Source: Bacteroidota bacterium
Lineage (GTDB): Bacteria > Bacteroidota > Bacteroidia > Flavobacteriales > Flavobacteriaceae
Reading direction: 5' to 3'
DNA: 64,000 bases
Assembly: GCA_947447375.1 (NCBI GenBank)
Contig: CANFJB010000001.1
Location: 186,001-250,000 of the forward strand
In this document: one piece after another, positions 16,739 through 25,663 of the stretch
How positions within the stretch are numbered: the stretch's first letter is position 1
Layout: each line of letters begins with the position of its first letter
Translations under genes and position numbers: made by a program
Notes under the pieces: generated by a model
What the model was told of the DNA's origin: nothing
The model's database searches: none
The model's input: the letters and a program-made list of their open reading frames with translations, nothing else

Positions 16739-17119
16739 ATGAAAAACGAAAACAAAAATGAAAATGTAATACTCTATTGCAGAGTGAGCTACAATAATCC
16801 AAGTGACTTATTTATTGACAAAGACGAACAAATGAATCGCCTTTTAAGGTTCTGTAATTTATACGGTTATAATGTTGTAAAAGTCTTTACAGACTACAAT
16901 ACTCAAACAAATAAGAATAAGCAACAATTGCAAAACATGATGGATTATGCAAAAAATAACGTTGAAACTGTATCAGCAGTACTGTGTGAAAGCTTTGACA
17001 GAATCTCAAGAAATTTTGAAGAAATGATGGAGATTATGATTGATTACTGCAATATTGGTATGGAGGTAATCTCGATGAAACAAATAACAAACAATAAAAA
17101 CAATTCAAATGAACAATAA
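16739..17119 (+). CDS. Catalytic-domain-only serine recombinase
   Basis: A 126-residue protein that is only the N-terminal part of a serine recombinase: VILYCRVSYNN with Arg15 and nucleophile Ser17, and ESFDRISRNFEEM, the conserved arginine-rich helix. It ends where the catalytic core ends, without the long E helix and without any DNA-binding domain. I use ATG 16739 rather than the ATG at 16673, because the similarity begins there. Its last 11 bases overlap the large recombinase gene, to which it is similar over the whole length. It could be an inactive partner, a directionality factor, or a duplicated remnant; the tight overlap argues for a function. Confidence 0.75.
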   Translation: MKNENKNENVILYCRVSYNNPSDLFIDKDEQMNRLLRFCNLYGYNVVKVFTDYNTQTNKNKQQLQNMMDYAKNNVETVSAVLCESFDRISRNFEEMMEIMIDYCNIGMEVISMKQITNNKNNSNEQ

Positions 17120-18710
17120 TACAAACAACAACTTAAATGTAATACTTTACTGTAGAGTAAGTACGGATGAACAATCAGAAGGATTTAGCCTAAATTACCA
17201 AGAAGAATTTTTAAAAAGATACTGTGCTGAAAAGAGTTACAATATCGTAAAAATATATAGGGATGACCATTCTGCAAAGAACTTTAATAGACCAGAATGG
17301 AAGCAGTTAAAATCGTATGCAAAAGCAAATAGAAAATCTGTCGATAAAGTTTTATACACTCGTTGGGATAGATTTTCACGGAACATTGAACAGGCTTTGA
17401 AAGAAATTCGAGAATTTGAAACTTTAGGAATAGAATTAAATTCTTCTGAACAGAACCTTGATATGTCAAATTGTGACAATAAAATGGTATTATCAATATA
17501 TTTGACTGCTGGCGAGGTAGAAAGGGACAAAATTTCTAGTAGGACTATAAATGGAACCTACCAAGCCAAATGTGAAGGATACTATGCTTCAAGAGCACCT
17601 TATGGCTATGACAGTTACAGAGATGGGTCAAGAACAGAACGAGGTGTTGCAAAAGGCAAAAGAAGTAAGCTAATACCAAATGAGAACGCTCATTTCGTCA
17701 CTAGAGCGTTTCAAACAGTTGCTTTGGGCATTGAACCCGCTGAAGTTGTGCGTAAAAGATTGAAAAAAGAAGGGATGACCTTAGAGAAAAGTTCTTTCAG
17801 CTTAATGTTGAAAAATATTGTTTATGCTGGTAAAATTGAAGTTCCAGAGTTCAAAAAAGAATCTGCATTTGTGGTTGATGCTGTTCATGAGCCATTGATT
17901 GACTTGGATACTTTTTTGAAAGTGCAAGAGGTTTTCAAAAATAAACGATGGAAAGGATTGAAGTCAAATCAAAAGGTATATGACTTCCCTCTAAGGCAAT
18001 TTCTAACCTGTGATATCTGTGGTGAAACCATCACAGGTAGCTACTCCAGAGGAAGAAATGAAAGATATGGATACTACCATTGTAGAGGTAAATGCCAAAC
18101 TAGAGTTCGCAAGGAAAAAGTAGAAACAAGAATTGCTGATTTACTAACTTCCATCCAAATCAACGCAAATATTAAAGATGCATTTATTGACGTAATGAGT
18201 GATGTTGTTAAGAAATCTAACAGCCATAAAGCAGTTGAACTAAATAAAAAGAAAGAAAGAAGAAAGCAAATCCTTGAACAATTGGAAAATGCAGATGACA
18301 TGAGGCTTACTAATCAATTACCAGCAGACCGATACACAAGTATCGTTGACCGATATAGTTCTGAACTAAGAAGATTGGAGCTTGAAATCGAAGCTTTGGA
18401 GCTTAATAACGAAAATGTTAACGATTATCTGGAAACTGGTTTAACTTTAGTTGAAAACCTTGATATACTGTTCAATGAAACAGATAATGAAGGAAAAAAA
18501 ATGCTCATTGGTTCACTGTTTACGGATAAGCTAATTTTAGGGAATGAGTGTTGTCGAACCACAAATATGAATGAAGTAATCAACGTTTTAACCAGAAATA
18601 GCAAGGGTTTGGAAGGTGCTAAAAAAGGAAAAGCTGTCAAAAATGACAGCCTTTCCGTTTATGTACCCGAAGCCGGAGTCGAACCGGCACGGTTTCCCAC
18701 AGGTGTTTGA
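17109..18710 (+). CDS. Large serine recombinase (integrase) of the element
   Basis: A 533-residue large serine integrase. Order: catalytic resolvase domain (8-150; YCRVSTDEQSEGFS with Ser18, and WDRFSRN), recombinase domain (about 165-270), zinc ribbon (CDIC at 301-304, CRGKC at 325-329) and coiled coil (about 370-420). It should integrate and excise the element. The last part is unusual: the frame runs through the hairpin terminator of the opposite-strand tRNA-Leu gene and stops inside the tRNA, so about the last 30 codons (ending GVEPARFPTGV) probably come from host DNA next to the attachment site. In the excised circle the C-terminus would differ. Codon 533 is followed by TGA at 18708-18710. 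Confidence 0.93.
   Translation: MNNNTNNNLNVILYCRVSTDEQSEGFSLNYQEEFLKRYCAEKSYNIVKIYRDDHSAKNFNRPEWKQLKSYAKANRKSVDKVLYTRWDRFSRNIEQALKEIREFETLGIELNSSEQNLDMSNCDNKMVLSIYLTAGEVERDKISSRTINGTYQAKCEGYYASRAPYGYDSYRDGSRTERGVAKGKRSKLIPNENAHFVTRAFQTVALGIEPAEVVRKRLKKEGMTLEKSSFSLMLKNIVYAGKIEVPEFKKESAFVVDAVHEPLIDLDTFLKVQEVFKNKRWKGLKSNQKVYDFPLRQFLTCDICGETITGSYSRGRNERYGYYHCRGKCQTRVRKEKVETRIADLLTSIQINANIKDAFIDVMSDVVKKSNSHKAVELNKKKERRKQILEQLENADDMRLTNQLPADRYTSIVDRYSSELRRLELEIEALELNNENVNDYLETGLTLVENLDILFNETDNEGKKMLIGSLFTDKLILGNECCRTTNMNEVINVLTRNSKGLEGAKKGKAVKNDSLSVYVPEAGVEPARFPTGV
18621..18656 (-). terminator. Terminator of the tRNA-Leu gene
   Basis: On the minus strand, a 13-position stem with one mismatch (GGAAAGGCTGTCA / TGACAGCTTTTCC, four-base loop) followed by TTTTTT. 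It lies eight bases beyond the tRNA 3' end and inside the integrase reading frame of the other strand. Confidence 0.85.
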
Positions 18711-18743
18711 GACCAGCGCGTCTACCAATTCCGCCATTCGGGC
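18664..18743 (-). tRNA. tRNA-Leu, anticodon CAA
   Basis: The minus strand reads GCCCGAATGGCGGAATTGGT at the 5' end, pairs with TTCGGGT at the 3' end, has the T-arm GCCGG-TTCGACT-CCGGC, an extended variable arm and an anticodon loop CTCAAAC with CAA at its centre. The anticodon stem has one T-T mismatch. CCA is not encoded (CAT follows the discriminator A). The gene is intact although the element joins just beyond its 3' end, the usual result of tRNA-targeted integration. Confidence 0.93.
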
Positions 18744-19040
18744 TTGACAGACATAAATAATAGTTATAAAACCACTATTTAAACGCAATAAAAGAGAAAA
18801 TGGTTACGAAAACTACCTTTAATTCCTTTAACACGGTGCAAATGTAGAAATTATATTTACATTTAATATACAAAATACTCTAAATTTTCCTTTCCTAGTT
18901 CAATTTTATTACTAAATTTGCAGCTCGGTAAAACGAAACACAACTAACTAACTACATCCGAGGCATTTATAATTAATAGGTCTGTTTTTATAAAATAGCC
19001 TAATTACAAAGGGTGTCAAGGAATAAAACAACAGATTAAA
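18744..19040. promoter_or_regulatory. prs upstream region with -7 box
   Basis: About 300 bases without a gene. TAAATTTG at 18913-18920 is a perfect -7 box, predicting a leader of about 115 bases before prs. No clear hairpin or riboswitch is seen in the leader. Confidence 0.6.
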
Positions 19041-19982
19041 ATGTCACATCAAGAACCAGATGCAAAAATATTTGCGTGTTCCCAAAGTGTATATTTGGCG
19101 GAACAAATAGCCAAAAGCTATGGAATGCCGTTAGGTAAAGTTACGTTCTCTAAATATAGTGATGGTGAATTCCAGCCTTCTTACGAAGAGTCAATAAGAG
19201 GAATTCGAGTTTTTATTGTTTGCTCTACTTTTCCAAGCTCAGATAATCTGATGGAATTATTGCTAATGATAGACGCTGCAAAAAGAGCCTCGGCAAGACA
19301 CATTACTGCAGTTATTCCTTACTTCGGTTGGGCAAGACAAGACAGAAAAGACAAGCCAAGAGTTCCAATTGGAGCGAAACTAACTGCAAAATTGTTAGAA
19401 ACTGCAGGAGCTACAAGAATCATGACAATGGATTTGCATGCAGATCAAATTCAAGGATTCTTTGAAAAACCAGTAGATCACTTGTTTGCGTCAACTATAT
19501 TTTTACCTTACGTAAAAAGTTTAAATTTAGATAATTTGACAATAGCTTCACCTGATATGGGAGGTTCAAAAAGAGCTTATGCGTATTCTAAATTTTTAGA
19601 ATCTGATGTTGTAATTTGTTACAAACAAAGAAAAATCGCCAACGTAATTGATACAATGGAGTTGATTGGTGAAGTTAAAGGTAGAAATGTAATCCTTGTA
19701 GATGACATGATTGATACCGGAGGCACATTGGCGAAAGCCGCAGATTTAATGATTGAAAAAGGAGCTTTGAGCGTAAGAGCCATTTGTACTCACCCAATTT
19801 TATCAGGTGGTGCGTATGAGAAAATCGAAAACTCAAAATTACTTGAATTAATAGTTACCGACTCAATTCCTTTAAAACAGGAATCAAATAAAATAAGAGT
19901 CCTGAGTTGTGCGCCACTTTTTGCGGAAGTAATGAAAATGGTACAAAACAACACTTCCATTAGTGGAAAATTTTTGATGTAA
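19041..19982 (+). CDS. prs: Ribose-phosphate pyrophosphokinase
   Basis: Makes PRPP from ribose 5-phosphate and ATP, the precursor of purines, pyrimidines, histidine and tryptophan. The 313 residues match the family length. Visible are the flexible catalytic loop region YFGWARQDRKDKPR (around 95-108), the metal-binding MTMDLHADQIQGFF (around 129-142) and the PRPP-binding loop VDDMIDTGGT (about 220-229). It is followed after 71 bases by rplY, an order usual in Bacteroidota, and the two are probably co-transcribed. Confidence 0.98.
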   Translation: MSHQEPDAKIFACSQSVYLAEQIAKSYGMPLGKVTFSKYSDGEFQPSYEESIRGIRVFIVCSTFPSSDNLMELLLMIDAAKRASARHITAVIPYFGWARQDRKDKPRVPIGAKLTAKLLETAGATRIMTMDLHADQIQGFFEKPVDHLFASTIFLPYVKSLNLDNLTIASPDMGGSKRAYAYSKFLESDVVICYKQRKIANVIDTMELIGEVKGRNVILVDDMIDTGGTLAKAADLMIEKGALSVRAICTHPILSGGAYEKIENSKLLELIVTDSIPLKQESNKIRVLSCAPLFAEVMKMVQNNTSISGKFLM

Positions 19983-20053
19983 ATTAAAAGCATAAGGCCT
20001 AAAGCTTTTTGCCTAAAACAGTATTTTATAATTATTAACTATATATTTTTACA

Positions 20054-20665
20054 ATGAAATCGATTACAATTAAAGGATCAGAAAGAGAAAGCGTGGGCAA
20101 AGTGTCAACTAAAGCCTTACGTAATGCTGGAGCGGTTCCTTGCGTGTTATACGGAGGAGATCAACCAGTTCATTTCTCAGCAGACGAAAGAGCATTCCAA
20201 AAGTTGATTTACACTCCTAACGCACACACAGTTGTGATCGAGGTAGGTGAAGGTAAATCATACAATGCAGTTTTACAAGACGTTCAAGTTCACCCTATTA
20301 CAGACAAACTTTTACACATTGACTTCTTTCAATTATTTGATAACAAAGAAATCACTATGGAAGTTCCTGTGAAAATTACAGGGGTTTCTCCTGGAGTATT
20401 ACTTGGAGGGGTTTTACGTTTAAACACTCGTAAATTAAAAGTAAAAGCATTACCAAAAAATCTTCCTGATTTTGTTGAGGCTAACATTTCTGAACTTGAA
20501 ATGGGGAATAAATTATATGTTACGAAATTAGTTTCTGACAATTATAAGTTAATGCACCCAGACAACACTGTTGTTTGTCAAGTGAGAATTTCTCGTGCGG
20601 CTATGAAAGCAGCTCAAGAAGCAGCGAAAGCAGCAAAAGCTCCTGCAAAAGGAAAGAAAAAATAA
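20054..20665 (+). CDS. rplY: 50S ribosomal protein L25/general stress protein Ctc
   Basis: Binds 5S rRNA in the large subunit. 203 residues, the long Ctc form with the L25 N-terminal beta-barrel (1-95) and the TL5-type C-terminal domain (to about 185). It ends in an Ala/Lys-rich tail ([18 protein letters not shown]). Start [16 protein letters not shown] is typical. It lies downstream of prs and before two strong terminators. Confidence 0.97.
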   Translation: MKSITIKGSERESVGKVSTKALRNAGAVPCVLYGGDQPVHFSADERAFQKLIYTPNAHTVVIEVGEGKSYNAVLQDVQVHPITDKLLHIDFFQLFDNKEITMEVPVKITGVSPGVLLGGVLRLNTRKLKVKALPKNLPDFVEANISELEMGNKLYVTKLVSDNYKLMHPDNTVVCQVRISRAAMKAAQEAAKAAKAPAKGKKK

Positions 20666-20684
20666 TAGTATCCAACTATTTTTC

Positions 20685-20717
20685 AAAAGCATCAGTTTCA
20701 CGACTGGTGCTTTTTTT
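20685..20717 (+). terminator. Terminator after rplY
   Basis: AAAAGCATCAG / CTGGTGCTTTT stem (one G-T pair) with a T run of seven. Confidence 0.85.
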
Positions 20718-20731
20718 ATTTAAAGGCACAA

Positions 20732-20760
20732 AAAAAACCGTTCAATTAGAACGGTTTTTT
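20732..20760. terminator. Bidirectional terminator between rplY and the RRM gene
   Basis: AAAACCGTTC / GAACGGTTTT perfect stem with a 5-base loop, flanked by A and T runs; it can serve both converging genes. Confidence 0.85.
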
Positions 20761-20810
20761 TATAGTCTAAACTATATAAGATTTAGGATTGTAAAATTTC
20801 AATAAAGTGA

Positions 20811-21140
20811 TTAATATCCACCTCTATTGTTTCCTCCACCATATCCACCTCTTGAGTCTCCTCCACGGTTGTTGTTAAAACTTCTTCTTTCACCTTCTGG
20901 TTTTGGCTCAGATTTGTTTACCACAATTGCACGACCTTGAACAGTTGCACCATTCAACTCATCGATAGCTTTTTGAGCTTCCTCATCGTTTGGCATTTCA
21001 ACAAATCCAAATCCTTTACTTCTTCCAGTAAATTTATCTGTAATAATTTTAACTGAGTCAACAGCTCCATAAGCCTCGAAAGACTCTCTTAAATCTACTT
21101 CCTCAATACTAAAAGGAAGGCTTCCAACGAAAATATTCAT
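20811..21140 (-). CDS. RNA recognition motif (RRM) protein
   Basis: A 109-residue single-RRM protein: RNP2 IFVGSL at the start, RNP1 KGFGFVEM near 42-49, then a Gly/Arg/Asn-rich tail (GGDSRGGYGGGNNRGGY). Such glycine-rich RNA-binding proteins are common in Bacteroidota and Cyanobacteria, and act as RNA chaperones, often linked to cold response. A -7 box TACATTTG (minus strand, 21164-21171) lies 24 bases before the start. Confidence 0.95.
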   Translation of the reverse strand: MNIFVGSLPFSIEEVDLRESFEAYGAVDSVKIITDKFTGRSKGFGFVEMPNDEEAQKAIDELNGATVQGRAIVVNKSEPKPEGERRSFNNNRGGDSRGGYGGGNNRGGY

Positions 21141-21163
21141 ATGTACTTTTTTATAATAATGCT

Positions 21164-21171
21164 CAAATGTA
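21164..21171 (-). promoter_or_regulatory. -7 box of the RRM gene
   Basis: Perfect TACATTTG on the minus strand, 24 bases before the start codon. Confidence 0.6.
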
Positions 21172-21269
21172 GTCTAAATAATATCGATACCACTATCATT
21201 TCGTTTATTTATGATAATATTAAGGCGAATTACCCAATTCTGTCCGTTTTTATTAGAATTTAAAAGAAA

Positions 21270-21302
21270 TTTGAACTCCTTTTTAATATTTAATTACCTT
21301 TG
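21270..21302 (+). promoter_or_regulatory. Promoter of the LuxE-like gene
   Basis: TTTG at 21270-21273, 21-base spacer, TACCTTTG at 21295-21302. It lies inside the longest open frame and so argues for a start downstream of it (21316). Confidence 0.65.
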
Positions 21303-21315
21303 CAAAAAACAATTC

Positions 21316-22296
21316 TTGATTCCAACTTCCGACATATTCAGCATTTCAAACCAAAAACAATTTGAGAAAATAGCGCTTAAAGTGTTCCGTTTTCAATATG
21401 AAAATAACTTGGTTTATAAAGAGTTTTGCGATTTTATGAAAGTGAAAGTTTCAGCAGTTAAATCGCTAAAGCAAATTCCGTTTTTGCCAATTCAGTTTTT
21501 CAAAAGCCATTCGGTTGTTTCCAATACCAATCCCATTAAGGAAACTTTTACCAGCAGCGGAACTTCAGGACAAATCACTAGCCGCCATTGCGTTACCGAT
21601 ATTTCAATTTATGAAGAAAGTTACCGAAAAGGCTTTGCTCAATTTTATGGCAATATTGAAGATTATGTAGTTTTGGCCTTGCTCCCATCCTACCTTGAGC
21701 GCGAAGGTTCTTCCTTAATATATATGTTTAAGGATTTAATTGAGAAAACTAACCATCCCGAAAGTGGTTTTTACCTCAACGATTACAACGCTTTAACTGA
21801 AAAATTAATTTCCCTTGACAATTCAGGTCAAAATGTACTATTAATTGGTGTGACCTACGCTCTTTTGGATTTAATTGAGCAACATAAATTCCAATTAAAT
21901 AATACTTTTATTATGGAAACAGGCGGCATGAAAGGGAAACGTAAAGAAATGATTCGCGAAGAATTGCACGACCAACTTTGTAAAGGTTTTGGAGTTACGG
22001 CGATCCACTCTGAATATGGAATGACCGAATTATTGTCGCAAGCTTATTCTTTAGGTGATGGTGTTTTTGAATGTCCTTCGTGGATGCAAGTCTTAATTCG
22101 AGATACCGAAGATGCGCTTACTTACGTAAATGATGGAAAAACGGGTGGAATAAATGTTATTGATTTGGCCAATATCAACTCTTGTTCTTTTATTGCCACA
22201 CAAGATTTGGGTAAAAAAAATCCCAATAACTCATTTGAAGTATTGGGACGTTTTGATAATTCCGATATTCGAGGTTGTAACTTGATGGTTTATTAA
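21316..22296 (+). CDS. LuxE/PaaK-family acyl-protein synthetase
   Basis: Adenylate-forming enzyme of the LuxE type, which activates acyl groups as AMP esters and passes them to a thiol. The core signature FTSSGTSGQ (nucleotide-binding loop) is visible near nt 21548-21575, and METGGMKGKRKEM and HSEYGMTELLSQ (a motif around the adenylate) later. The open frame extends up to ATG 21211, but a complete promoter lies at 21270-21302, so I prefer TTG 21316 (start LIPTSDIFSISN), giving 326 residues. No luxCD-type reductase partner is near. Substrate unknown; in Flavobacteriaceae it is a stand-alone gene next to tyrS. Confidence 0.85.
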   Translation: MIPTSDIFSISNQKQFEKIALKVFRFQYENNLVYKEFCDFMKVKVSAVKSLKQIPFLPIQFFKSHSVVSNTNPIKETFTSSGTSGQITSRHCVTDISIYEESYRKGFAQFYGNIEDYVVLALLPSYLEREGSSLIYMFKDLIEKTNHPESGFYLNDYNALTEKLISLDNSGQNVLLIGVTYALLDLIEQHKFQLNNTFIMETGGMKGKRKEMIREELHDQLCKGFGVTAIHSEYGMTELLSQAYSLGDGVFECPSWMQVLIRDTEDALTYVNDGKTGGINVIDLANINSCSFIATQDLGKKNPNNSFEVLGRFDNSDIRGCNLMVY

Positions 22297-22299
22297 AGG

Positions 22300-22370
22300 G
22301 TTTAATCGGTTATTTGGTTAATTGGTTAACCGGAAACCGACGCTTCGATTAAACGATTAACCGATTAAAC
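22300..22370. repeat. Intergenic repeat with 13-bp inverted arms, locus A
   Basis: GTTTAATCGGTTA (22300-22312) and TAACCGATTAAAC (22358-22370) are perfect inverted arms. The left arm runs into GGTTATTTGGTTAATT (22308-22323), a relative of the 16-bp units at 33525 and 38307. It lies between two convergent genes and may also act as their terminator. Confidence 0.7.
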
Positions 22371-22389
22371 AATTCAACAAATCTTCCAA

Positions 22390-23685
22390 CTAAACCACTC
22401 GAATTACAAAATAATTTTTCTTTCCGCTTTGCAATAATACAAATTGGTTGTTGATCAAATTCGCATTGGAAAGCCTAAATTCTTCCGTTACTTTTTCCTT
22501 ATTTACAGCAATTGAATTGGCCGATAACGCTCTTCTCGCTTCTCCATTGGATTTAAAAAAGCCTGTTTTTTCATTTAATACCGATACAATATCAATTCCA
22601 TTGTCAATTTCATTTCTTGAGATATTGGCTTGTGGAACACCGTCAAAAACTTCTAAAAATGTAGCTTCATCTAATTGTTTCAAATCTTCAGAAGTAGCAT
22701 TTCCAAACAATATTGCCGATGCTTGAATTGCTTTTTCTAAATCGGCAGCAGAGTGAACAAAAGTAGTTACTTCTTCTGCTAATTTTTTCTGTAAAACTCT
22801 TAAATGTGGCGCTTCATGGTGCGTTGCAATTAAGCTATCAATCGTGTTTTTATCTAAAAAAGTAAAGATTTTAATGTACTTTTCCGCATCAACATCAGTA
22901 GTGTTTAACCAAAATTGGTAGAATTTATAAACCGAAGTTTTATCGGCGGTAAGCCATACATTTCCACCTTCGGATTTTCCAAATTTAGAGCCGTCAGCCT
23001 TTGTAATTAAAGGGCAAGTCATGGCAAATGCCTTAGCTCCTTCGGCATTCATTCTTCGCACTAATTCCGTTCCCGTTGTAATATTTCCCCATTGGTCTGA
23101 ACCTCCCATTTGAAGCAAACAGTTGTATTCTTTGTGCAAATGATAGAAATCGTAACCTTGAATTAATTGGTAAGTAAATTCTGTAAATGACATCCCTTCG
23201 CCCTCGCCTGAAAGTCGTTTTTTAACCGAATCTTTCGCCATCATATAGTTCACAGTGATTCGTTTTCCAACATCTCGAGCAAAATTGATAAAGGACAATT
23301 GTTTCATCCAATCGTAGTTATTTACTAAAATTGGTGCATTTGAAGCCGAAGAATTGAAGTCTAAAAAGCGTGATAAAACGTTCTTGATTCCCTCCACATT
23401 ATGATTTAAAGTAGCTTCATCCAACAAGTTTCTTTCGTCAGATTTCCCCGATGGATCGCCAATCATTCCGGTAGCTCCGCCAACAAGTGCAATAGGCTTA
23501 TGACCAAAATTTTCTAGGTGCACCAATAATATTATAGGCACAAGGCTACCAATGTGCAAAGAATCAGAAGTTGGATCAAATCCAATATAGGTCGTTGTCA
23601 TTTCTTTCAACAATTGTTCTTCAGTTCCCGGCATAATATCGTGAACCAGTCCACGCCATTGCAATTCTTCTATAATATTCTTCAT
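22390..23685 (-). CDS. tyrS: Tyrosine-tRNA ligase
   Basis: Charges tRNA-Tyr. 431 residues counted from ATG 23685 (a TTG two codons earlier is less likely). Class I signatures are HIGS ([10 protein letters not shown], near residue 45) and KFGKS (near 231), the usual variants in bacterial TyrRS. The C-terminal S4-like RNA-binding domain (about 365-431) is complete. A promoter with both elements lies just upstream. Confidence 0.98.
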   Translation of the reverse strand: MKNIIEELQWRGLVHDIMPGTEEQLLKEMTTTYIGFDPTSDSLHIGSLVPIILLVHLENFGHKPIALVGGATGMIGDPSGKSDERNLLDEATLNHNVEGIKNVLSRFLDFNSSASNAPILVNNYDWMKQLSFINFARDVGKRITVNYMMAKDSVKKRLSGEGEGMSFTEFTYQLIQGYDFYHLHKEYNCLLQMGGSDQWGNITTGTELVRRMNAEGAKAFAMTCPLITKADGSKFGKSEGGNVWLTADKTSVYKFYQFWLNTTDVDAEKYIKIFTFLDKNTIDSLIATHHEAPHLRVLQKKLAEEVTTFVHSAADLEKAIQASAILFGNATSEDLKQLDEATFLEVFDGVPQANISRNEIDNGIDIVSVLNEKTGFFKSNGEARRALSANSIAVNKEKVTEEFRLSNANLINNQFVLLQSGKKNYFVIRVV

Positions 23686-23701
23686 TTTCAATCAATTTGT
23701 G

Positions 23702-23731
23702 CAAAGATAGTAATTCGAAAAGCAATCACAA
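23702..23731 (-). promoter_or_regulatory. Promoter of tyrS
   Basis: Minus strand: TTG (23729-23731), 19-base spacer, TATCTTTG (23702-23709), 16 bases before the start codon. Confidence 0.65.
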
Positions 23732-23791
23732 TATCAATAGCAATTTCAATGTAAATAAATACACCATCGCAAAATTAACTATATTTACAAT

Positions 23792-24805
23792 ATGATATTA
23801 ATAACTGGTGCAACGGGTTTAGTAGGTTCTCATTTGGCATTGCAATTGCTAGAAAATGGGGAGAAAATTCGAGCTATTTATAGAAATGAAGCTTCTATTT
23901 TGGCTACGAAATCGCTATTCGAATGGTATGAAAAAAACCATTTATTTGATAAAATCGAATGGATTCAAGCCGATATTGCCGATATCCCTTCCTTAGAAAT
24001 CGCTTTTGCAAATGTGGTTTCGGTATTTCATTGCGCCGCGTTAATTTCATTTGACCCTAATGATGAGGAACTACTAAGGAAAACCAACATTGAAGGAACT
24101 GCAAATATTGTGAATCTCTCTCTTTCAAATGGTGTGAAAAAAGTAGGATTTGTAAGTTCGATTGCCGCTTTGGGAGATTTAAAAGAACACGAAACAATTA
24201 TCACCGAAGAAACTGAATGGAATCCTGAAAAACACCACAGCGATTACGCCATTTCAAAATATGGTGCCGAAATGGAAATTTGGCGAGGCCAACAAGAAGG
24301 ACTTCAAGTGGTGGTAATCAATCCGGGAATTATTTTAGGTCCTGGGTTTTGGAAACAAGGCAGCGGAAAACTTTTTACGGCTGTAGCCAATGGATTAAAA
24401 TTCTACACCAAAGGGACTTCTGGGTTTGTCTCAGTCAACGATGTGGTGAATTTATTGATTATGGCAATGTCAAAAATTGATGAAAAAGAAAACGGCCAAC
24501 GCTATATTGCCATTGAAAATAATTATTCTTACGAAACAATATTTAATGAAATTGCGATAGCTTTAAATGTTGGAAAACCCAAATTCTACGCTGCATATTG
24601 GCAAACGGAATTGGCTTGGAGATGGAATTGGCTGACCTCAATTCTATTGAATAAAAAAAGAATGATTTCGAAAGAAACAATGCGCTCCAGCCACCAATTG
24701 GGTTGCTATTCCAATGAAAAAGCAAGGCATCAATTTGATTACGAATTTAAGAGAGTACCTTTGTATATTAAAGAGATTGGGAGGTATTATTCATTTATTT
24801 CATAA
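23792..24805 (+). CDS. NAD-dependent epimerase/dehydratase (extended SDR)
   Basis: 337 residues with the Rossmann signature ITGATGLVGSHLA at the N-terminus, the active-site YAISKYGAE (Tyr-x3-Lys) near 151-159 and a preceding SSIAALGD. The closest well-known groups are dihydroflavonol 4-reductase-like and 3-beta-hydroxysteroid dehydrogenase-like SDRs. Substrate cannot be read. Its 3' end overlaps the convergent downstream gene by 19 bases. Confidence 0.9.
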   Translation: MILITGATGLVGSHLALQLLENGEKIRAIYRNEASILATKSLFEWYEKNHLFDKIEWIQADIADIPSLEIAFANVVSVFHCAALISFDPNDEELLRKTNIEGTANIVNLSLSNGVKKVGFVSSIAALGDLKEHETIITEETEWNPEKHHSDYAISKYGAEMEIWRGQQEGLQVVVINPGIILGPGFWKQGSGKLFTAVANGLKFYTKGTSGFVSVNDVVNLLIMAMSKIDEKENGQRYIAIENNYSYETIFNEIAIALNVGKPKFYAAYWQTELAWRWNWLTSILLNKKRMISKETMRSSHQLGCYSNEKARHQFDYEFKRVPLYIKEIGRYYSFIS

Positions 24806-25251
24806 AATAGTCTTCCGTCAATTTTTAAACAATTTTTATTGCCTTCAATTGATTCTAAAAACTCAAATTTTGCTTCCTGTGGCAAAGATTTTATTTTTTT
24901 AGTTACTAGTTTTCCCCCTTCAATTGCCCAAGAATCTGATTGAGTTGTAATCATACTTCTTTCGATTTTGTTGCCAATTAACTCTGTTATAGAATTTACG
25001 TAGAATACTATTTTGGCATTATGTATTTTATAAGTTCCAGCTATTTTTACTATTGTTTTTAATCCGTCATACTGAGAAGGTTCAAATACAAATTTATTAT
25101 TCTTATAAAATCTATAAGTGTCTAAGTAAGCTGAGCTAACTTCATTCGTTTCTGCTTGCCAAATACCAATTATACTTTTGTTATTTGCTGAAGTTTGGCA
25201 TAAAGAATTTAAAGAAATCAATAAAACAATAATTATAAATATTCTTTTCAT
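24787..25251 (-). CDS. Secreted lipocalin-like protein
   Basis: 154 residues with a signal peptide (MKRIFIIIVLLISLNSLCQT). The mature part opens SIIGIWQAETNE and consists of alternating strands, as in the lipocalin-like DUF families of Bacteroidota. No lipobox is clear (the Cys in SLCQ is a weak candidate). It overlaps the convergent SDR gene by 19 bases, and is probably co-transcribed with nothing else. Ligand unknown. Confidence 0.7.
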   Translation of the reverse strand: MKRIFIIIVLLISLNSLCQTSANNKSIIGIWQAETNEVSSAYLDTYRFYKNNKFVFEPSQYDGLKTIVKIAGTYKIHNAKIVFYVNSITELIGNKIERSMITTQSDSWAIEGGKLVTKKIKSLPQEAKFEFLESIEGNKNCLKIDGRLFYEINE

Positions 25252-25275
25252 AAGCTATTTAAAAATGATTTATAA

Positions 25276-25644
25276 CTACTGAACAGGCGCAGGTGCCGGT
25301 GAAGTATTGAGTTTTTTTGACGCTTCTATTTGTTCTTCGATTCTTTTATTTACCGCATCAAAAATTTCCTTGTATTTTTTTACATCTGAAGCGTAATACT
25401 TATCGCTATTGGCAAACTGAAGACTATCAATGTTGTATTTCTTATAAATATACGTGTTTAGATTGATCTTATTGGCCTCTAAAACTAAGGTAGTTTGAGA
25501 TTTCATGGCTTCCAAAACATTGATATCAAACATAATATCGACCATTTTATCTTGATCAATTAAATTGTCCGGTTTTTCAATTGGAGCATTTTGGCAACTT
25601 CCAAATAGTGCAAAACAAAATAATAAAACGCCTACATTTTTCAT
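25276..25644 (-). CDS. DUF4296 lipoprotein
   Basis: 122 residues with a lipobox (LFGSCQNAP), so probably a lipoprotein in the periplasm or at the outer membrane. The DUF4296 core includes LIDQDKMVDIMFDINVLEAM and KYNIDSLQFANSDKYYASD; a Pro-rich end follows. In Flavobacteriaceae this gene is commonly next to the dihydroorotase gene, as here (19 bases apart), suggesting one transcript. Function unknown. Confidence 0.9.
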   Translation of the reverse strand: MKNVGVLLFCFALFGSCQNAPIEKPDNLIDQDKMVDIMFDINVLEAMKSQTTLVLEANKINLNTYIYKKYNIDSLQFANSDKYYASDVKKYKEIFDAVNKRIEEQIEASKKLNTSPAPAPVQ

Positions 25645-25663
25645 AATTGAAATTTATAAAATA

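Noticed and set aside
18588..18788. Minus-strand frame containing ARMAELVDALVSNTC
   Set aside because: It is the translation of the tRNA-Leu gene and its terminator; a well-known false ORF.
21211..21315. Upstream extension of the LuxE-like gene by 35 codons
   Set aside because: A complete promoter lies inside it and the residues do not resemble the family.
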